A stretch of 38,969 nt of DNA from Alphaproteobacteria bacterium (GCA_016792565.1 JAEUMK010000067.1:1-38969), one strand, 5' to 3'; shown: positions 1-14,053, counted from the first letter of the stretch. The notes: generated from the sequence alone by a model not told the origin. Program-made: numbers and translations.

Positions 1-108
1 TTTTTCATACTGAATCTGCCTCAGGCGTCAGGCGTTCGACTCGCCGCCAACTTGGACTGAAAAACTAGCTGAACTTACAAGAAACAATCACGCTCATACG
101 CGTCAACG

Positions 109-2676
<2,568 letters not shown>

Positions 2677-2696
2677 GGAACGAAGTATGAACGAAA

Positions 2697-2727
2697 GGGG
2701 CCGCGGGGAAAAGTCCCCACGGCCCCG
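2697..2727 (-). terminator. Hairpin terminator after lipoprotein gene
   Basis: Outer GGGGCCG/CGGCCCC arms, a C/A mismatch, then an inner GGGG/CCCC stem with a 6-nt loop. On the minus strand it lies just after the stop of the lipoprotein gene and before the uvrB start, and is followed by a weak T-rich stretch. It probably separates the two transcripts. Confidence 0.6.
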
Positions 2728-2755
2728 TTTCGAACGCCGATGAAGGCGGAGCGGC

Positions 2756-3082
2756 CTAGAGGCCGAGTTCCTTCTTCAGGTTGTCCATCACGACGCACAT
2801 ATAGCCGACCGGACGCTCGACGGCGTTCTCGCCGATGCCGGCCTTCATCTCGGCCTGCATCTTCTCGGCGGCCTTCTGGGCCTGCTCGGCGGTGATCTTG
2901 CCGGAAGCGCCGGCCTGCGCGATCTCGGCCGAAATCTTCTGGACGTAGTCGGAGGTCGAGGCGACGTCCTTGCAGACGGCATGGTCGGCGCCGGCGGTCG
3001 AGCCGCCGCCTTTGCCGCTGTCGCCGCAGGCCGCCAGGGCCAGCGCGCCGGCCGTCATCAGGGTGATGGTGAACAGTCTCAT
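2756..3082 (-). CDS. Small lipoprotein, paralogue A
   Basis: 108-residue protein with a lipoprotein signal (basic start, hydrophobic stretch, then LAAC; lipidated Cys at residue 19), so it is probably membrane-anchored. After a Gly/Ser linker the mature domain holds VCKD near residue 37, an Ala/Lys/Gln-rich segment and a C-terminal [14 protein letters not shown]. The CKD…Y-Q-K pattern and the late Cys before a K-K-rich end match the lipoprotein at 3810-4094, so the two are paralogues. ATG at 3082 is preceded by a strong GAGGAGG ribosome site about 12 nt upstream; the frame remains open further upstream but that part is shadow. I recognise no named family; function unknown. Confidence 0.85.
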   Translation of the reverse strand: MRLFTITLMTAGALALAACGDSGKGGGSTAGADHAVCKDVASTSDYVQKISAEIAQAGASGKITAEQAQKAAEKMQAEMKAGIGENAVERPVGYMCVVMDNLKKELGL

Positions 3083-3156
3083 GGGCAGGAATCCCTCCTC
3101 GGTTGACGGCGCCTTATCGCAGCTTGGCGCGCCGTTTGGGCTGCGGCATTCCGCCC

Positions 3157-3729
3157 TCAACCGGAGCGGGCAAGACGCTGCCTCAGGCTCGCCAGGATGA
3201 AGGTCAGCAGGACGCCGCCGAGGCTGACCGGGACGATGACGATCGACCACCAGAAGGCGGCGCCGGCGGCCTCGTAGGCCATGCCCATCTTGTGGCCCCA
3301 GACGATGCAGCCCGCCGCGCCGGCCTCGGTGATGCGGCAACCCTCCGGCATCGCCGAGAACACCGCCACGAAGGGCAGGATCAGGGCCGCGATGCAGCCC
3401 CAGCAGGCGGTCATGAAGCTCCATGTCACGGCGCGGCCGCGCGGCGCGAAACCGAAGGCGGCGGCGACGGCGGCGATGGCGACGAGGATGGCGAGGCCGG
3501 GTACGTCGAGGATGCGCTTCCATGCCCATTCCAGCGCGAAGGCGAGGGCGGCGCCGAGATCGAGGCCGCCGCAGGACGGGGCGTCCGGGGCGCAGCCCAT
3601 CAGCGCGCCCCAGCCGGCGATGGCGAGCGCCGCGAGGGCCGGGCCGACGATGCCGAGAACCGCGAGGCCGAGGACGATGCGCCAGGTCAGCCTCATGGCC
3701 GGTCTGGCCCGGGGAGCGGCGTCGGTCAT
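3157..3729 (-). CDS. Four-TM membrane protein, unknown function
   Basis: 190 residues with four likely membrane segments: about 17-45, 75-95, 103-125 and 155-182. Several Cys lie in the presumed periplasmic loops (GCAPDAPSCGG after the first segment and PEGC…GC before the last), suggesting disulfides. The last segment is followed by a basic tail (RQRLARSG). It lies between the two paralogous lipoproteins, all on the same strand, with a terminator upstream separating it from the 3810-4094 gene. ATG 3729 was chosen; a second ATG 11 codons later is possible. No named family recognised. Confidence 0.75.
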   Translation of the reverse strand: MTDAAPRARPAMRLTWRIVLGLAVLGIVGPALAALAIAGWGALMGCAPDAPSCGGLDLGAALAFALEWAWKRILDVPGLAILVAIAAVAAAFGFAPRGRAVTWSFMTACWGCIAALILPFVAVFSAMPEGCRITEAGAAGCIVWGHKMGMAYEAAGAAFWWSIVIVPVSLGGVLLTFILASLRQRLARSG

Positions 3730-3758
3730 GGCGGAACAATCCCTGAAGCGCCCGGCGA

Positions 3759-3785
3759 CAAAAAAAGCGGGGCCGAGGCCCCGCT
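3759..3785 (-). terminator. Rho-independent terminator
   Basis: Near-perfect AGCGGGGC/GCCCCGCT stem with a 4-nt loop, followed on the minus strand by seven T residues. It lies 25 nt after the stop of the lipoprotein gene at 3810-4094, a textbook intrinsic terminator for that gene. Confidence 0.92.
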
Positions 3786-3809
3786 TCTCCTTGTCCAGAC
3801 CCGAGCGGC

Positions 3810-4094
3810 CTAGATGCCGTACTTCTTCTTGATCTCGTCGACCTTCACGCAGATTCCGCCGTAGTCGCCTTCCTTGACGCCGTCCGGGATCTTCATCAGG
3901 TCGGCCTGGATCTCGCTGGCCTTCGACGGATCGACCTTGCCCGACGTGATCGCCGAGGTCATGTCGGTGGTGAACTTCTGCATGTAGGCCGTAGTCGTCG
4001 CCTGGTCCTTGCACGAGGCGTGCGACGAGCCGCCGCCGCAGGCCGCCAGGACCAGCGCGCCGGCGGCGAGCGCCGCGATACCGAGAATCTTCAT
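3810..4094 (-). CDS. Small lipoprotein, paralogue B
   Basis: 94-residue lipoprotein with signal MKILGIAALAAGALVLAAC (lipidated Cys 19), a Gly/Ser linker, SCKD near residue 28, YMQKF and a C-terminal ICVKVDEIKKKYGI. The order of conserved elements matches the lipoprotein at 2756-3082, implying an old local duplication. The two mature-domain cysteines could form a disulfide. The upstream ATG at 4130 is in frame, but ATG 4094 begins the signal peptide and has a GGGGAGA ribosome site. That site can pair with TCTCCCC just upstream. The gene ends in its own strong terminator. No named family recognised. Confidence 0.88.
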   Translation of the reverse strand: MKILGIAALAAGALVLAACGGGSSHASCKDQATTTAYMQKFTTDMTSAITSGKVDPSKASEIQADLMKIPDGVKEGDYGGICVKVDEIKKKYGI

Positions 4095-4100
4095 CTTTGG

Positions 4101-4123
4101 TCTCCCCTTGAGGTCCGGGGAGA
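4101..4123 (-). promoter_or_regulatory. Hairpin masking a ribosome binding site
   Basis: On the minus strand a TCTCCCC arm (4117-4123) can pair with GGGGAGA (4101-4107) across a 9-nt loop. The GGGGAGA arm is the apparent Shine-Dalgarno of the lipoprotein gene starting at 4094, so folding would sequester it. Seen in sequence; regulatory role is inferred. Confidence 0.4.
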
Positions 4124-4204
4124 CTGGCACGGCGGACGGGGGGGAGAGAAGCGATACGTCGCCGCACCGCCGCCTCCCGCCCGCGTCTCCCCCGAGACGG
4201 CGTC

Positions 4205-4765
4205 CTACTTGCGGACCACCTGGTAGCGCGTCAGCTCGATTCGGGCCGCCTCGAAGGACGGGTCGAGCTCGAGCGCCCGCTTCAGGTCGGCATAGGCGCC
4301 CTTGACGTCGCCCAGCGCCTCGCGGGCGACCGCGCGGTTATAGAGCGCGCGCTGCAGCTCCACGCCGGTGGCGAGCGGGATCGCCGCATCGATGGTGGTG
4401 CGGGCTTCCTCGTAGCGCGACAGCTCGATCAGCGCCGCGGCGCGGTTGACCGAGGCGGCGGTCATCGAGGGTTCGATCCTGAGGGCGTTGTCGGTGTCGG
4501 CCAGCGCCTCCTTGGCGTCGCCGCGGGTCACCAGCATGGCGCTGCGGTTGGTGAACGTCGCGGCGCGGTCGCGCGGCGACAGGGCGCCGTTCTCGAGCGC
4601 CTCGGTGCAGTCCTTGATCGCCAGATTGCTGGTTTCGCCGGCCTTGGCGGAGTTGTAGCAGGCCAGTTCCGGCCCGTTGCCGACCACCATGACCGCCGCA
4701 CTGGCGGACCCCAACGCCGCGAACGATGCCGCGGCCAGCGCCATACCGACTGACTTGAAATTCAT
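4205..4765 (-). CDS. Exported TPR-repeat protein
   Basis: 186 residues with a Sec-type signal peptide (about 1-23, ending in SASA), so probably periplasmic. At least three tetratricopeptide-like repeats follow between about residues 60 and 185; the last, with ALGDVKGAYADLKRALELDP, is a clear TPR consensus. A Cys pair (about 36 and 53) brackets the start of the mature protein. TPR scaffolds mediate protein interactions and no enzymatic residues are visible. ATG 4765 has a GGAGGG ribosome site. The gene is divergent from the CNNM-type gene at 4983 and lies upstream of the lipoprotein at 4094 on the same strand, 110 nt apart. Confidence 0.85.
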   Translation of the reverse strand: MNFKSVGMALAAASFAALGSASAAVMVVGNGPELACYNSAKAGETSNLAIKDCTEALENGALSPRDRAATFTNRSAMLVTRGDAKEALADTDNALRIEPSMTAASVNRAAALIELSRYEEARTTIDAAIPLATGVELQRALYNRAVAREALGDVKGAYADLKRALELDPSFEAARIELTRYQVVRK

Positions 4766-4982
4766 CGTGCCCTCCAACCCTGAAGCGCGATCCCACATCC
4801 GACGCCCTTGGCCCCGGCGCCTGTGCGCGCCCTGCAACCATGCTCCCGGCCGCCCCCCTGCGCACCTTGCGATTGCGTGAGGGCGGTAACAAGATCGGGA
4901 GGCGAGGCCGCGGCCCCTTGCCGGCGGCCTTGTTTCGGCGCTGGCGCTCGGGGCACCGGGCCGGATATAAGACCCGCCTTCC

Positions 4983-6266
4983 ATGCTGGCCCTCGAACTC
5001 ACCCTCGTCGCCGTCCTCATCGTTCTCAACGGCTTCTTCGCCATGTCCGAAATGGCGATCGTCTCGTCGCGGCGGATGCGGCTGGCCGCCATGGCCGAGC
5101 AGGGCCATCCGGGCGCCCGGGTCGCGCTGCAGCTGTTCGACGAACCGAGCCGGTTCCTGTCGGCGGTGCAGATCGGCATCACCCTTGTCGGCACCATCGC
5201 CGCAGCGGTCTCCGGCGCGACGCTGGCCGAACGGCTGGGCGGATCGCTCGACCGGATTTCCTGGATCGCGCCGAACGGCGAGACGGTGGCCTTCGTCCTG
5301 GTGGTCATCGCGATCACCTTCCTGTCGGTGATCTTCGGCGAGCTGGTGCCCAAGCGCATCGCGCTGGCCTTTCCCGAGATCATCGCCTCGCGGGTCGCCC
5401 GGCCGCTCAACCTGATCGCCAAGCTGGCGCGGCCGCTGGTCATGCTGATGCAGTGGACGAGCGCCACGACGCTGTGGCTGCTGCGCATCAAGGTGCCGAC
5501 CAGCCAGGGGGTCACCGAAGAGGAAGTGAAGACCGTGCTCGCCGAGGGCGCCGAAGCCGGGGCGATCGAGCACGAGGAGCGGCGCATGATGGTGGAGGTG
5601 CTGCGGCTCGCCGACCGCAGCGTCGAGAGCATCATGACGCCGCGCCGCGACATCTACTGGATCGATCTGGGCGACGGCGAAGCCAAGGTGCGCGACGAGA
5701 TCCGCGAATCGCCCTTCTCGCGCATCCTGGTCGGCCAGAACGGCAGCATCGACGAGCCGCTGGGCGTGGTGCTGAAGAAGACCCTGCTCGACGCGCTGCT
5801 GGCGGACAAGCCGTTCGACGTTCGCGCCGCGCTGACCCAGCCGATCTACGTGCCCGAATCGGCGACCGCGCTGAACCTGCTGCAGCTGTTCAAGTCGCAG
5901 CCGTCGCATCTGGCGGTGGTGGTGGACGAATACGGCTCGATCCAGGGCGTGGTGACGCCGCACGATCTTCTGTCGGCGATCGCCGGCGAACTGCAGGAAG
6001 AGCATTCGCCCTCGACGCCCTCGGTGATCGCGCGCGAGGACGGTTCCTATCTTGTCGACGGGCGCTGCGACCTGATCGAGCTGGAGGACGCGCTGGGCCT
6101 CAAGACCGACGACTCGATCGGCTTCCACACCGCCGCCGGCCTCGCGCTGCAGGCCTTCAAGCGGCTGCCGCGCGATGGCGAGGTGACCGAGTGGGAAGGA
6201 TGGCGCATCGAGGTCGTCGACATGGACGGCCCGCGCATCGACAAGCTGCTGTTCAAGAAGGACTGA
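4983..6266 (+). CDS. CNNM/HlyC-type CBS-domain membrane protein
   Basis: 427-residue inner-membrane protein of the DUF21–CBS–CorC/HlyC architecture (also called hemolysin-related or CNNM family, linked to divalent-cation transport). The DUF21 domain fills about residues 1-190 with membrane segments near 1-25, 60-85, 100-125 and 135-160; the motif FFAMSEMAIVSSRR is typical. A CBS pair follows (about 200-330, with SIMTPRRDIYWID and VVVDEYGSIQGVVTPHDLL), then the C-terminal transporter-associated domain (about 345-427). Length and order are normal. ATG 4983 opens directly on the first membrane helix. It is divergent from the TPR gene and convergent with the lipocalin gene (9 nt between stops). 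Actual substrate cannot be read from sequence. Confidence 0.93.
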   Translation: MLALELTLVAVLIVLNGFFAMSEMAIVSSRRMRLAAMAEQGHPGARVALQLFDEPSRFLSAVQIGITLVGTIAAAVSGATLAERLGGSLDRISWIAPNGETVAFVLVVIAITFLSVIFGELVPKRIALAFPEIIASRVARPLNLIAKLARPLVMLMQWTSATTLWLLRIKVPTSQGVTEEEVKTVLAEGAEAGAIEHEERRMMVEVLRLADRSVESIMTPRRDIYWIDLGDGEAKVRDEIRESPFSRILVGQNGSIDEPLGVVLKKTLLDALLADKPFDVRAALTQPIYVPESATALNLLQLFKSQPSHLAVVVDEYGSIQGVVTPHDLLSAIAGELQEEHSPSTPSVIAREDGSYLVDGRCDLIELEDALGLKTDDSIGFHTAAGLALQAFKRLPRDGEVTEWEGWRIEVVDMDGPRIDKLLFKKD

Positions 6267-6275
6267 GCCGGCGCG

Positions 6276-6824
6276 TCAGCCCGCCGGCCGCGCCGAAAAA
6301 TAGAGCTTCGCGGGATCGAAGCCGAGCGCCGCCGCGCGGGCGACGAGATCGGCGCGCAGCGCCTCGCCGATGGCCGCCTCGCGGGTGAGAATCCACAGAT
6401 ACTCGCGCTCCGGTTCGCTGACGATCGCCCAGGAATAGTCGTCGGCCAGCGCGACGATCCAGTAGTCGCCGAAGAACGGCCACTGGAACGACACCCTCAG
6501 CCTGGCCCGGGTCTGGGTATCGGCGACATAGGCGTAGCCCTCGGCCCGGTCCGTCACCTGGCCCGCCGCGTCGCGGCAGGTGTTGACGACCGAGATGTCG
6601 CCGTCCTCGTCGAGACCGTACTCGGCGGTGACGTTGAGGCACTCCGGTCCCTGGAACCAGTTCTCGTAGCGCGCCTGTTCGTGCCAGAGGCCGAGATAGC
6701 GCTGGAGATCGACCGCGGCGACCGTCTGGAGCGGCGGCGGTTCCTGGGCGGCGGCGGGCGCGAGCGCAAGGATCGCGGCGAGCAGGGCGGAGCGGACGAG
6801 GGCGGTGCCGGGTGGGGCGATCAT
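6276..6824 (-). CDS. blc: Lipocalin (Blc-like), exported
   Basis: 182-residue bacterial lipocalin. It has a signal peptide (about 1-26, cut after APAAAQ) rather than the lipobox of E. coli Blc, so it is probably soluble in the periplasm. The first conserved motif is YLGLWHEQARYENWFQ (G-x-W), followed by NTCRD, GDYWIVALADDYSWAIV and the late Arg-containing LWILTRE, all diagnostic of the Blc/apolipoprotein-D group. These proteins bind lysophospholipids or fatty acids and are tied to envelope stress. The PAN-like gene lies 75 nt upstream on the same strand and may be cotranscribed. Confidence 0.93.
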   Translation of the reverse strand: MIAPPGTALVRSALLAAILALAPAAAQEPPPLQTVAAVDLQRYLGLWHEQARYENWFQGPECLNVTAEYGLDEDGDISVVNTCRDAAGQVTDRAEGYAYVADTQTRARLRVSFQWPFFGDYWIVALADDYSWAIVSEPEREYLWILTREAAIGEALRADLVARAAALGFDPAKLYFSARPAG

Positions 6825-6899
6825 GGGGCTTCCTTCAACTGACCCATGATACGCGCCAGCCCGGCCTCGGGTTTCACCGGCCGGCTCAAACGCCCGGCT

Positions 6900-7577
6900 T
6901 CAGCGCTTCAGGCCGGTGACCGCATCGGGGTTGCGCAGCAGCTTGCCGGGCGAGGCCTTCAGCTCGCACATGACCTGAGGCTTGGGGGCGAGTTCGGCGT
7001 CGCTGCGCACCACGAAGGCGCGGCACTTGTCGTCGCCGGCGCAGGCCGTGGCGCAGCGCGTCAGGCCGCCGTCCCCCTTGGCGACATAGGTCCATGTCGC
7101 GTAGGCGTCGCCCGCCGCTTCGGCGCCCTGTTCCATCGCATACTGGCCCCAGAAGGCATCGGCGGACTGGCCGGCGGGATCGTAGGGCGGGGGCGGATTG
7201 CCGGAGGTGTCGGGCGTGCGCGGCACGACGGTCTCGTCCGGGTCGGGCGCCGGGCGCGAGCGGCCGATCTCGCCGGATATGGAATAATCGTCCCAGACCA
7301 GGGTGGGAACAGAATCGAGCAGGTCGCACTGCGAGGTGCGGTCGCCGCGCTCGGGCGTGCGGTAGTTCCAGGCCAGACAGCGCAGATCGCCCCGGCAGGC
7401 CTCGCGGCAGGCGGCGGGGTCGCCGGCCGGCACCTGGACGCTGCTGTAGGGCGCGCCGTCATAGCGCGTGCCGGGCGACATGCCCGAGCCGACGACTTCG
7501 TTGCCGACATAGGCGGCCAGCGCCGTGCCGGCCAGGACCGCAGCGGCCAGCGCCGCCGCAAACATCGATCGGGACAT
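6900..7577 (-). CDS. Exported PAN/apple-like Cys-rich protein
   Basis: 225 residues with a signal peptide (about 1-22). Two Cys-rich modules resemble PAN/apple domains: about 30-110 (CREACRGDLRCLAWNYR … CDLLD) and about 155-215 (RCATACAGDDKCRAFVV … CELK), joined by a Pro/Asp-rich linker. Spacing C-x3-C-x5-C-x-A-(W/F) followed by a distant Cys is typical of the PAN_4 type. Such domains bind proteins or carbohydrates and the disulfides need a periplasmic or extracellular site. ATG 7577 opens the signal peptide. It lies 75 nt upstream of the lipocalin gene on the same strand. Precise role unknown. Confidence 0.8.
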   Translation of the reverse strand: MSRSMFAAALAAAVLAGTALAAYVGNEVVGSGMSPGTRYDGAPYSSVQVPAGDPAACREACRGDLRCLAWNYRTPERGDRTSQCDLLDSVPTLVWDDYSISGEIGRSRPAPDPDETVVPRTPDTSGNPPPPYDPAGQSADAFWGQYAMEQGAEAAGDAYATWTYVAKGDGGLTRCATACAGDDKCRAFVVRSDAELAPKPQVMCELKASPGKLLRNPDAVTGLKR

Positions 7578-7930
7578 GCCTCACCTCTCCACGGCGCGCC
7601 GGGTCAGGCCCGGTCACGCATCCTTGGGGAAACAATGTGGCAAGCTCGTGGTTCCGGCAACCGCCCGGCTGTTCGGCCTTGGGCAGCGCGATGCCGCAGC
7701 CGCCCGCCAGGGCGGCAGAGAACCCGCCGGCCTTCCTGTCGACGCCGCCGGCCTCCCTGGCGCCTTGCCCATCGCGTGTCGTTCCGGGTCCGACCGACCC
7801 GGCGCTCCGGCCAACAGCAGCGGCGCGCCGCACAGGTGCAGTTGTTCAATGTTTAGGTGAACTATTTTTATGGTGTGCGGCGGCGGACCGAGTGCAAGGC
7901 TTGGCTTGTCCACGCCATCGAGTCGCCTGT
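7578..7930. other. Divergent intergenic region
   Basis: 353 bp between the divergent PAN-like and DUF486 genes. I see no credible gene: open frames here have shadow-like composition. The only distinct signal is an AT-rich pocket at about 7840-7872 containing GTTCA-N9-TGAAC. Confidence 0.6.
7844..7862. promoter_or_regulatory. Dyad GTTCA-N9-TGAAC, possible operator
   Basis: Five-base inverted arms spaced by 9 nt inside an AT-rich pocket, followed by TATTTTTA, which could serve as a -10 region for the DUF486 gene. Half-site spacing suits a dimeric repressor. Seen in sequence; function is a guess. Confidence 0.3.
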
Positions 7931-8272
7931 ATGCCCGTATCGATCCTGACCGTCGTGATGCTCGGCATTTCCAATGTCTTCATGACGTTCGCCTGGTACG
8001 GACACCTGAAGTTCAAGGATCAGGCGCTCTGGCTGGTGATCCTCGCCAGCTGGGGTATCGCCTTTGTCGAGTATTGCTTCGCGGTGCCCGCCAACCGATG
8101 GGGCTCGGAGGTCTATTCGGCGGCCGAACTGAAGGGCATCCAGGAGATCGTGACGCTGACGGTCTTCGCCGGTTTCGCCTGGGCCTATCTGGGCGAGAGC
8201 TTCAAGTGGAACCACGCGGTGGGCTTCGCGCTGCTGGTCCTGGCCGCCGTCTTCATCTTCTGGGATCGCTGA
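7931..8272 (+). CDS. DUF486 family small membrane protein
   Basis: 113 residues with four membrane segments (about 1-22, 32-50, 68-88 and 92-111). The opening VVMLGISNVFMTFAWYGHLKF, the segment SWGIAFVEYCFAVPANRWG and the C-terminal WNHAVGFALLVLAAVFIFWD are characteristic of DUF486 (DMT-like) proteins, which are full length at about 110-120 residues. ATG 7931 gives the family-typical start; its ribosome site is weak. The transported substrate, if any, is unknown for the family. It stands alone, followed 63 nt later by a glycosyltransferase on the same strand. Confidence 0.9.
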   Translation: MPVSILTVVMLGISNVFMTFAWYGHLKFKDQALWLVILASWGIAFVEYCFAVPANRWGSEVYSAAELKGIQEIVTLTVFAGFAWAYLGESFKWNHAVGFALLVLAAVFIFWDR

Positions 8273-8335
8273 GATGCCGCACGACGTCCCCGCCCGGAGC
8301 CCCAGCCTAACCGACGGAATCGGGAGGGCCCGACG

Positions 8336-12052
<3,717 letters not shown>

Positions 12053-12238
12053 CGCCCGCCAGCCTAGCGGTCGCGGGCCCGCGGCCCAAAGCGGGAGGCC
12101 GCGGCAGACTGTCTCACCGGCCGCGGCGCAGCCCGGGGGAGAGGGCAATCGCCCCCGCCTCCCCGCATTCGGGGATGGCGGCCGCGCCCGGACGGTGGCT
12201 AGTCGACAACAGGTCCGGGCCCGGCAGGCATGCCGCAT

Positions 12239-12282
12239 TGACGTGCGTCATGGTTTTCGACACGGAGCGGGCTCAATTGAGC
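12239..12282. promoter_or_regulatory. Dyads upstream of beta-propeller gene
   Basis: TGACG-N2-CGTCA (12239-12250) and a perfect 12-bp palindrome GCTCAATTGAGC (12271-12282) lie in the divergent region between the LuxR-type gene and the exported beta-propeller gene. The palindrome is 27 nt before the ATG at 12310. Either could be an operator; neither looks like a classical lux box. Confidence 0.35.
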
Positions 12283-12309
12283 ACGAAACCTCAGGAGGGA
12301 ACATCAGAC

Positions 12310-13365
12310 ATGCGTAAGCAGTTCATCGCGGGTCTCACCATGGCGTGCGCCGCCGCTGCCCTGGCGACGGCAGCCGCCAATACGCCCAAGAACGCGCTGG
12401 GCGCGATCGCGGTCTCGCCCGATGGCGCGACGCTGGTGGCGGCGGGCGACAACCGGGTCCTGTATGTGCTCGATCCGACGAGCCTCGAGGTCAAGCAGCG
12501 GGTCGCCATCGGCGTCAATCCGCACGAGGCCTATTTCAGCGCCGACGGCAAGACGCTGGCCATCCACGATACCGACGGCGCCGTCACGCTGTTCAACGCC
12601 GCCGACTGGAGCGTCAAGACCAAGAATGACGGCGGCGACGTCATGGTGGTCTCTGCAGCCGCCGACACCTACATCACGCTGTCCTATCCGCAGAGCAAGG
12701 ACGGCGCCTATGCGACGCCCTTCACGATCTATTCGCTGGCCGACGGCTCGAAGAAGGGCGAGGGCACGATCCCCGGACAGATCAAGTCGATCGTCGCGAC
12801 GCCCGACGGCACGGCCTATGCGGGCCTGACCGACCGGATCGAGGACGCCACGGAAACCAAGCAGAGCGCGCCCGCCGACCTCAAGGACCTCGCCAAGGAC
12901 GAGTTCGAGCTGAAGAACGACGGCTACACCGCCGAGCTCGTCGTCTTCGACGGGACCGGCAAGGAGATCAGCCGGACCAAGACCTGGTATGCGACCTACG
13001 ATTCGCTGAACGGCGCCTTCGACGGCACGACCGCCTATTTCCTCGGTTATTCGAACAAGAACCTGAAGATCGCGACCGATGGCACGGCCTCGCTGTTCAC
13101 GCTGGAGCCGAGCTATCTCTATGGCCTGGGCGTTTCGGGCGACGGCAAGACGGTGGCGGCCGGCTCGCTGCGCGACGGCACGCGCTACACGCTGGCCGAT
13201 GGCACGGCCGCGAACTACGAGCTGGACCGGCAGGAGGGCTGGCCGGAATATTTCGAGGGCTTCGGTTTCGCGCCGGACGGCTCGTTCTACGGCGGCACGA
13301 CGGCCTTCCGCCTTGCCCATATCGGCGCGGACGGCACGATCAAGACGGTGAAGCCGATCTACTGA
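12310..13365 (+). CDS. Exported beta-propeller protein
   Basis: 351 residues with a Sec signal peptide (about 1-23) and a mature part made of repeated beta-propeller blades of the WD40/YVTN type. Blades are visible from repeated SPDG, SADGK, SGDGK and APDGS turns each followed by beta strands such as LYVLDPTSLEV and VTLFNAADWSV. No catalytic motif is seen; these periplasmic propellers usually act as binding scaffolds. ATG 12310 was chosen because it opens the signal peptide and has AGGAGGG about 10 nt upstream; the frame extends upstream without coding character. It is divergent from the LuxR-type gene, which might control it. Confidence 0.82.
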   Translation: MRKQFIAGLTMACAAAALATAAANTPKNALGAIAVSPDGATLVAAGDNRVLYVLDPTSLEVKQRVAIGVNPHEAYFSADGKTLAIHDTDGAVTLFNAADWSVKTKNDGGDVMVVSAAADTYITLSYPQSKDGAYATPFTIYSLADGSKKGEGTIPGQIKSIVATPDGTAYAGLTDRIEDATETKQSAPADLKDLAKDEFELKNDGYTAELVVFDGTGKEISRTKTWYATYDSLNGAFDGTTAYFLGYSNKNLKIATDGTASLFTLEPSYLYGLGVSGDGKTVAAGSLRDGTRYTLADGTAANYELDRQEGWPEYFEGFGFAPDGSFYGGTTAFRLAHIGADGTIKTVKPIY

Positions 13366-13384
13366 TCGCCGGGCTCGTTCGGCC

Positions 13385-13802
13385 TCAATCGAGGCCGACG
13401 AGCTTCAGCGACTTGTCCTGGAGCGAGGCGCGCAGTTTCCGGCGCGCCTCGTTCTCTTTGCCCCTACGATCTCCATGCGCCCGCGCATCGGGATGGCGAT
13501 CTTCCCGCCGCCCTTGAAGCGACGGTTCTTGCGGTCGTGGGTCTGCGGACATTTAAGGCGCCGTGGTTGCCGAGATACCGGTTGACGACCTCGGGGACGA
13601 TCTTGCCCTTCACCGCCGCGCCGGGGAAATTGCAGGCGATGAGCTTGTCGACCGGCACGGCGTTCTCGTCGGCGATGGTGAGCCAGCTCGCCTTGTTGTC
13701 GGTGACGGTGTGCCAGCCCATGATCGTGTCGGCCCCAGCACGATAGGTCTTGGCCGCTTCGAGTTCCGCCCTGGACACCGGCGGCGGCTTTTCGAGCGCC
13801 AT
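13385..13802 (-). pseudogene. LysM-like-domain gene with two frameshifts
   Basis: Protein-like sequence runs through three frames. From M at 13802 the first frame gives a LysM-like stretch (ASWLTIADENAVPVDKLI, CNFP, VNRYLGNHG). Near 13547 it must shift to continue with KCPQTHDRKNRRFKGGGKI and IPMRGRMEIVG. Near 13467, in a run of four C (G on the coding strand), it must shift again to ENEARRKLRASLQDKSLKL and a TGA at 13385-13387. Each shift is explained by one missing base. Restored, the product would be about 139 residues. The order (NFP, VN-YL, C, D-KN--F, IP) is like LysM-like domains I recall from alphaproteobacterial proteins. Either a decaying gene or two sequence errors. Confidence 0.65.
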
Positions 13803-14053
13803 GCGCACTTCTGCTGCTCGCCAAGTCGCGGCGCAGGGTGCGACGGCCTTTGGGCAATGGTCGATCGGCGCGGTCCGGTGTTCGTTGCAGCGCAGCGACT
13901 CATTTGCTTGCAAGTCCGGCGAAACAGGCGTGCGATGGCCCCCTCGCGAAGGCCTCCACGCCGCTCTCGCGCGCGCCTTCGCCGGGATACCGGGCGCAGC
14001 CATGCTATGGCTCGGCCGCGCCCTCAACGCTCTGCAGCGAAGAGGAGACACGC
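13803..14053. other. Non-coding leader upstream of EF-G paralogue
   Basis: 251 bp between the LysM-like pseudogene and the EF-G-like gene, which are divergent. No gene, clear promoter or long dyad is evident; an AGAGGAGA ribosome site lies at 14041-14048 just before the ATG. Confidence 0.5.

Noticed and set aside
3157-4167. 336-residue frame joining the membrane protein to upstream sequence
   Set aside because: The upstream half overlaps the lipoprotein gene in another frame and crosses a strong terminator; the membrane protein starts at 3729.
4205-5653. 482-residue fusion upstream of the TPR protein
   Set aside because: The upstream part is antisense to the CNNM-type gene; a clear ribosome site and signal peptide mark the start at 4765.
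7459-7833. 124-codon open frame in the PAN/DUF486 intergenic region
   Set aside because: Half overlaps the PAN-like gene out of frame, no ribosome site, Gly/Arg-rich shadow composition.
12053-12309. Classical lux box upstream of the LuxR-type gene
   Set aside because: No 18-20-bp dyad with the usual CTG…CAG ends was found; only the shorter palindromes reported.
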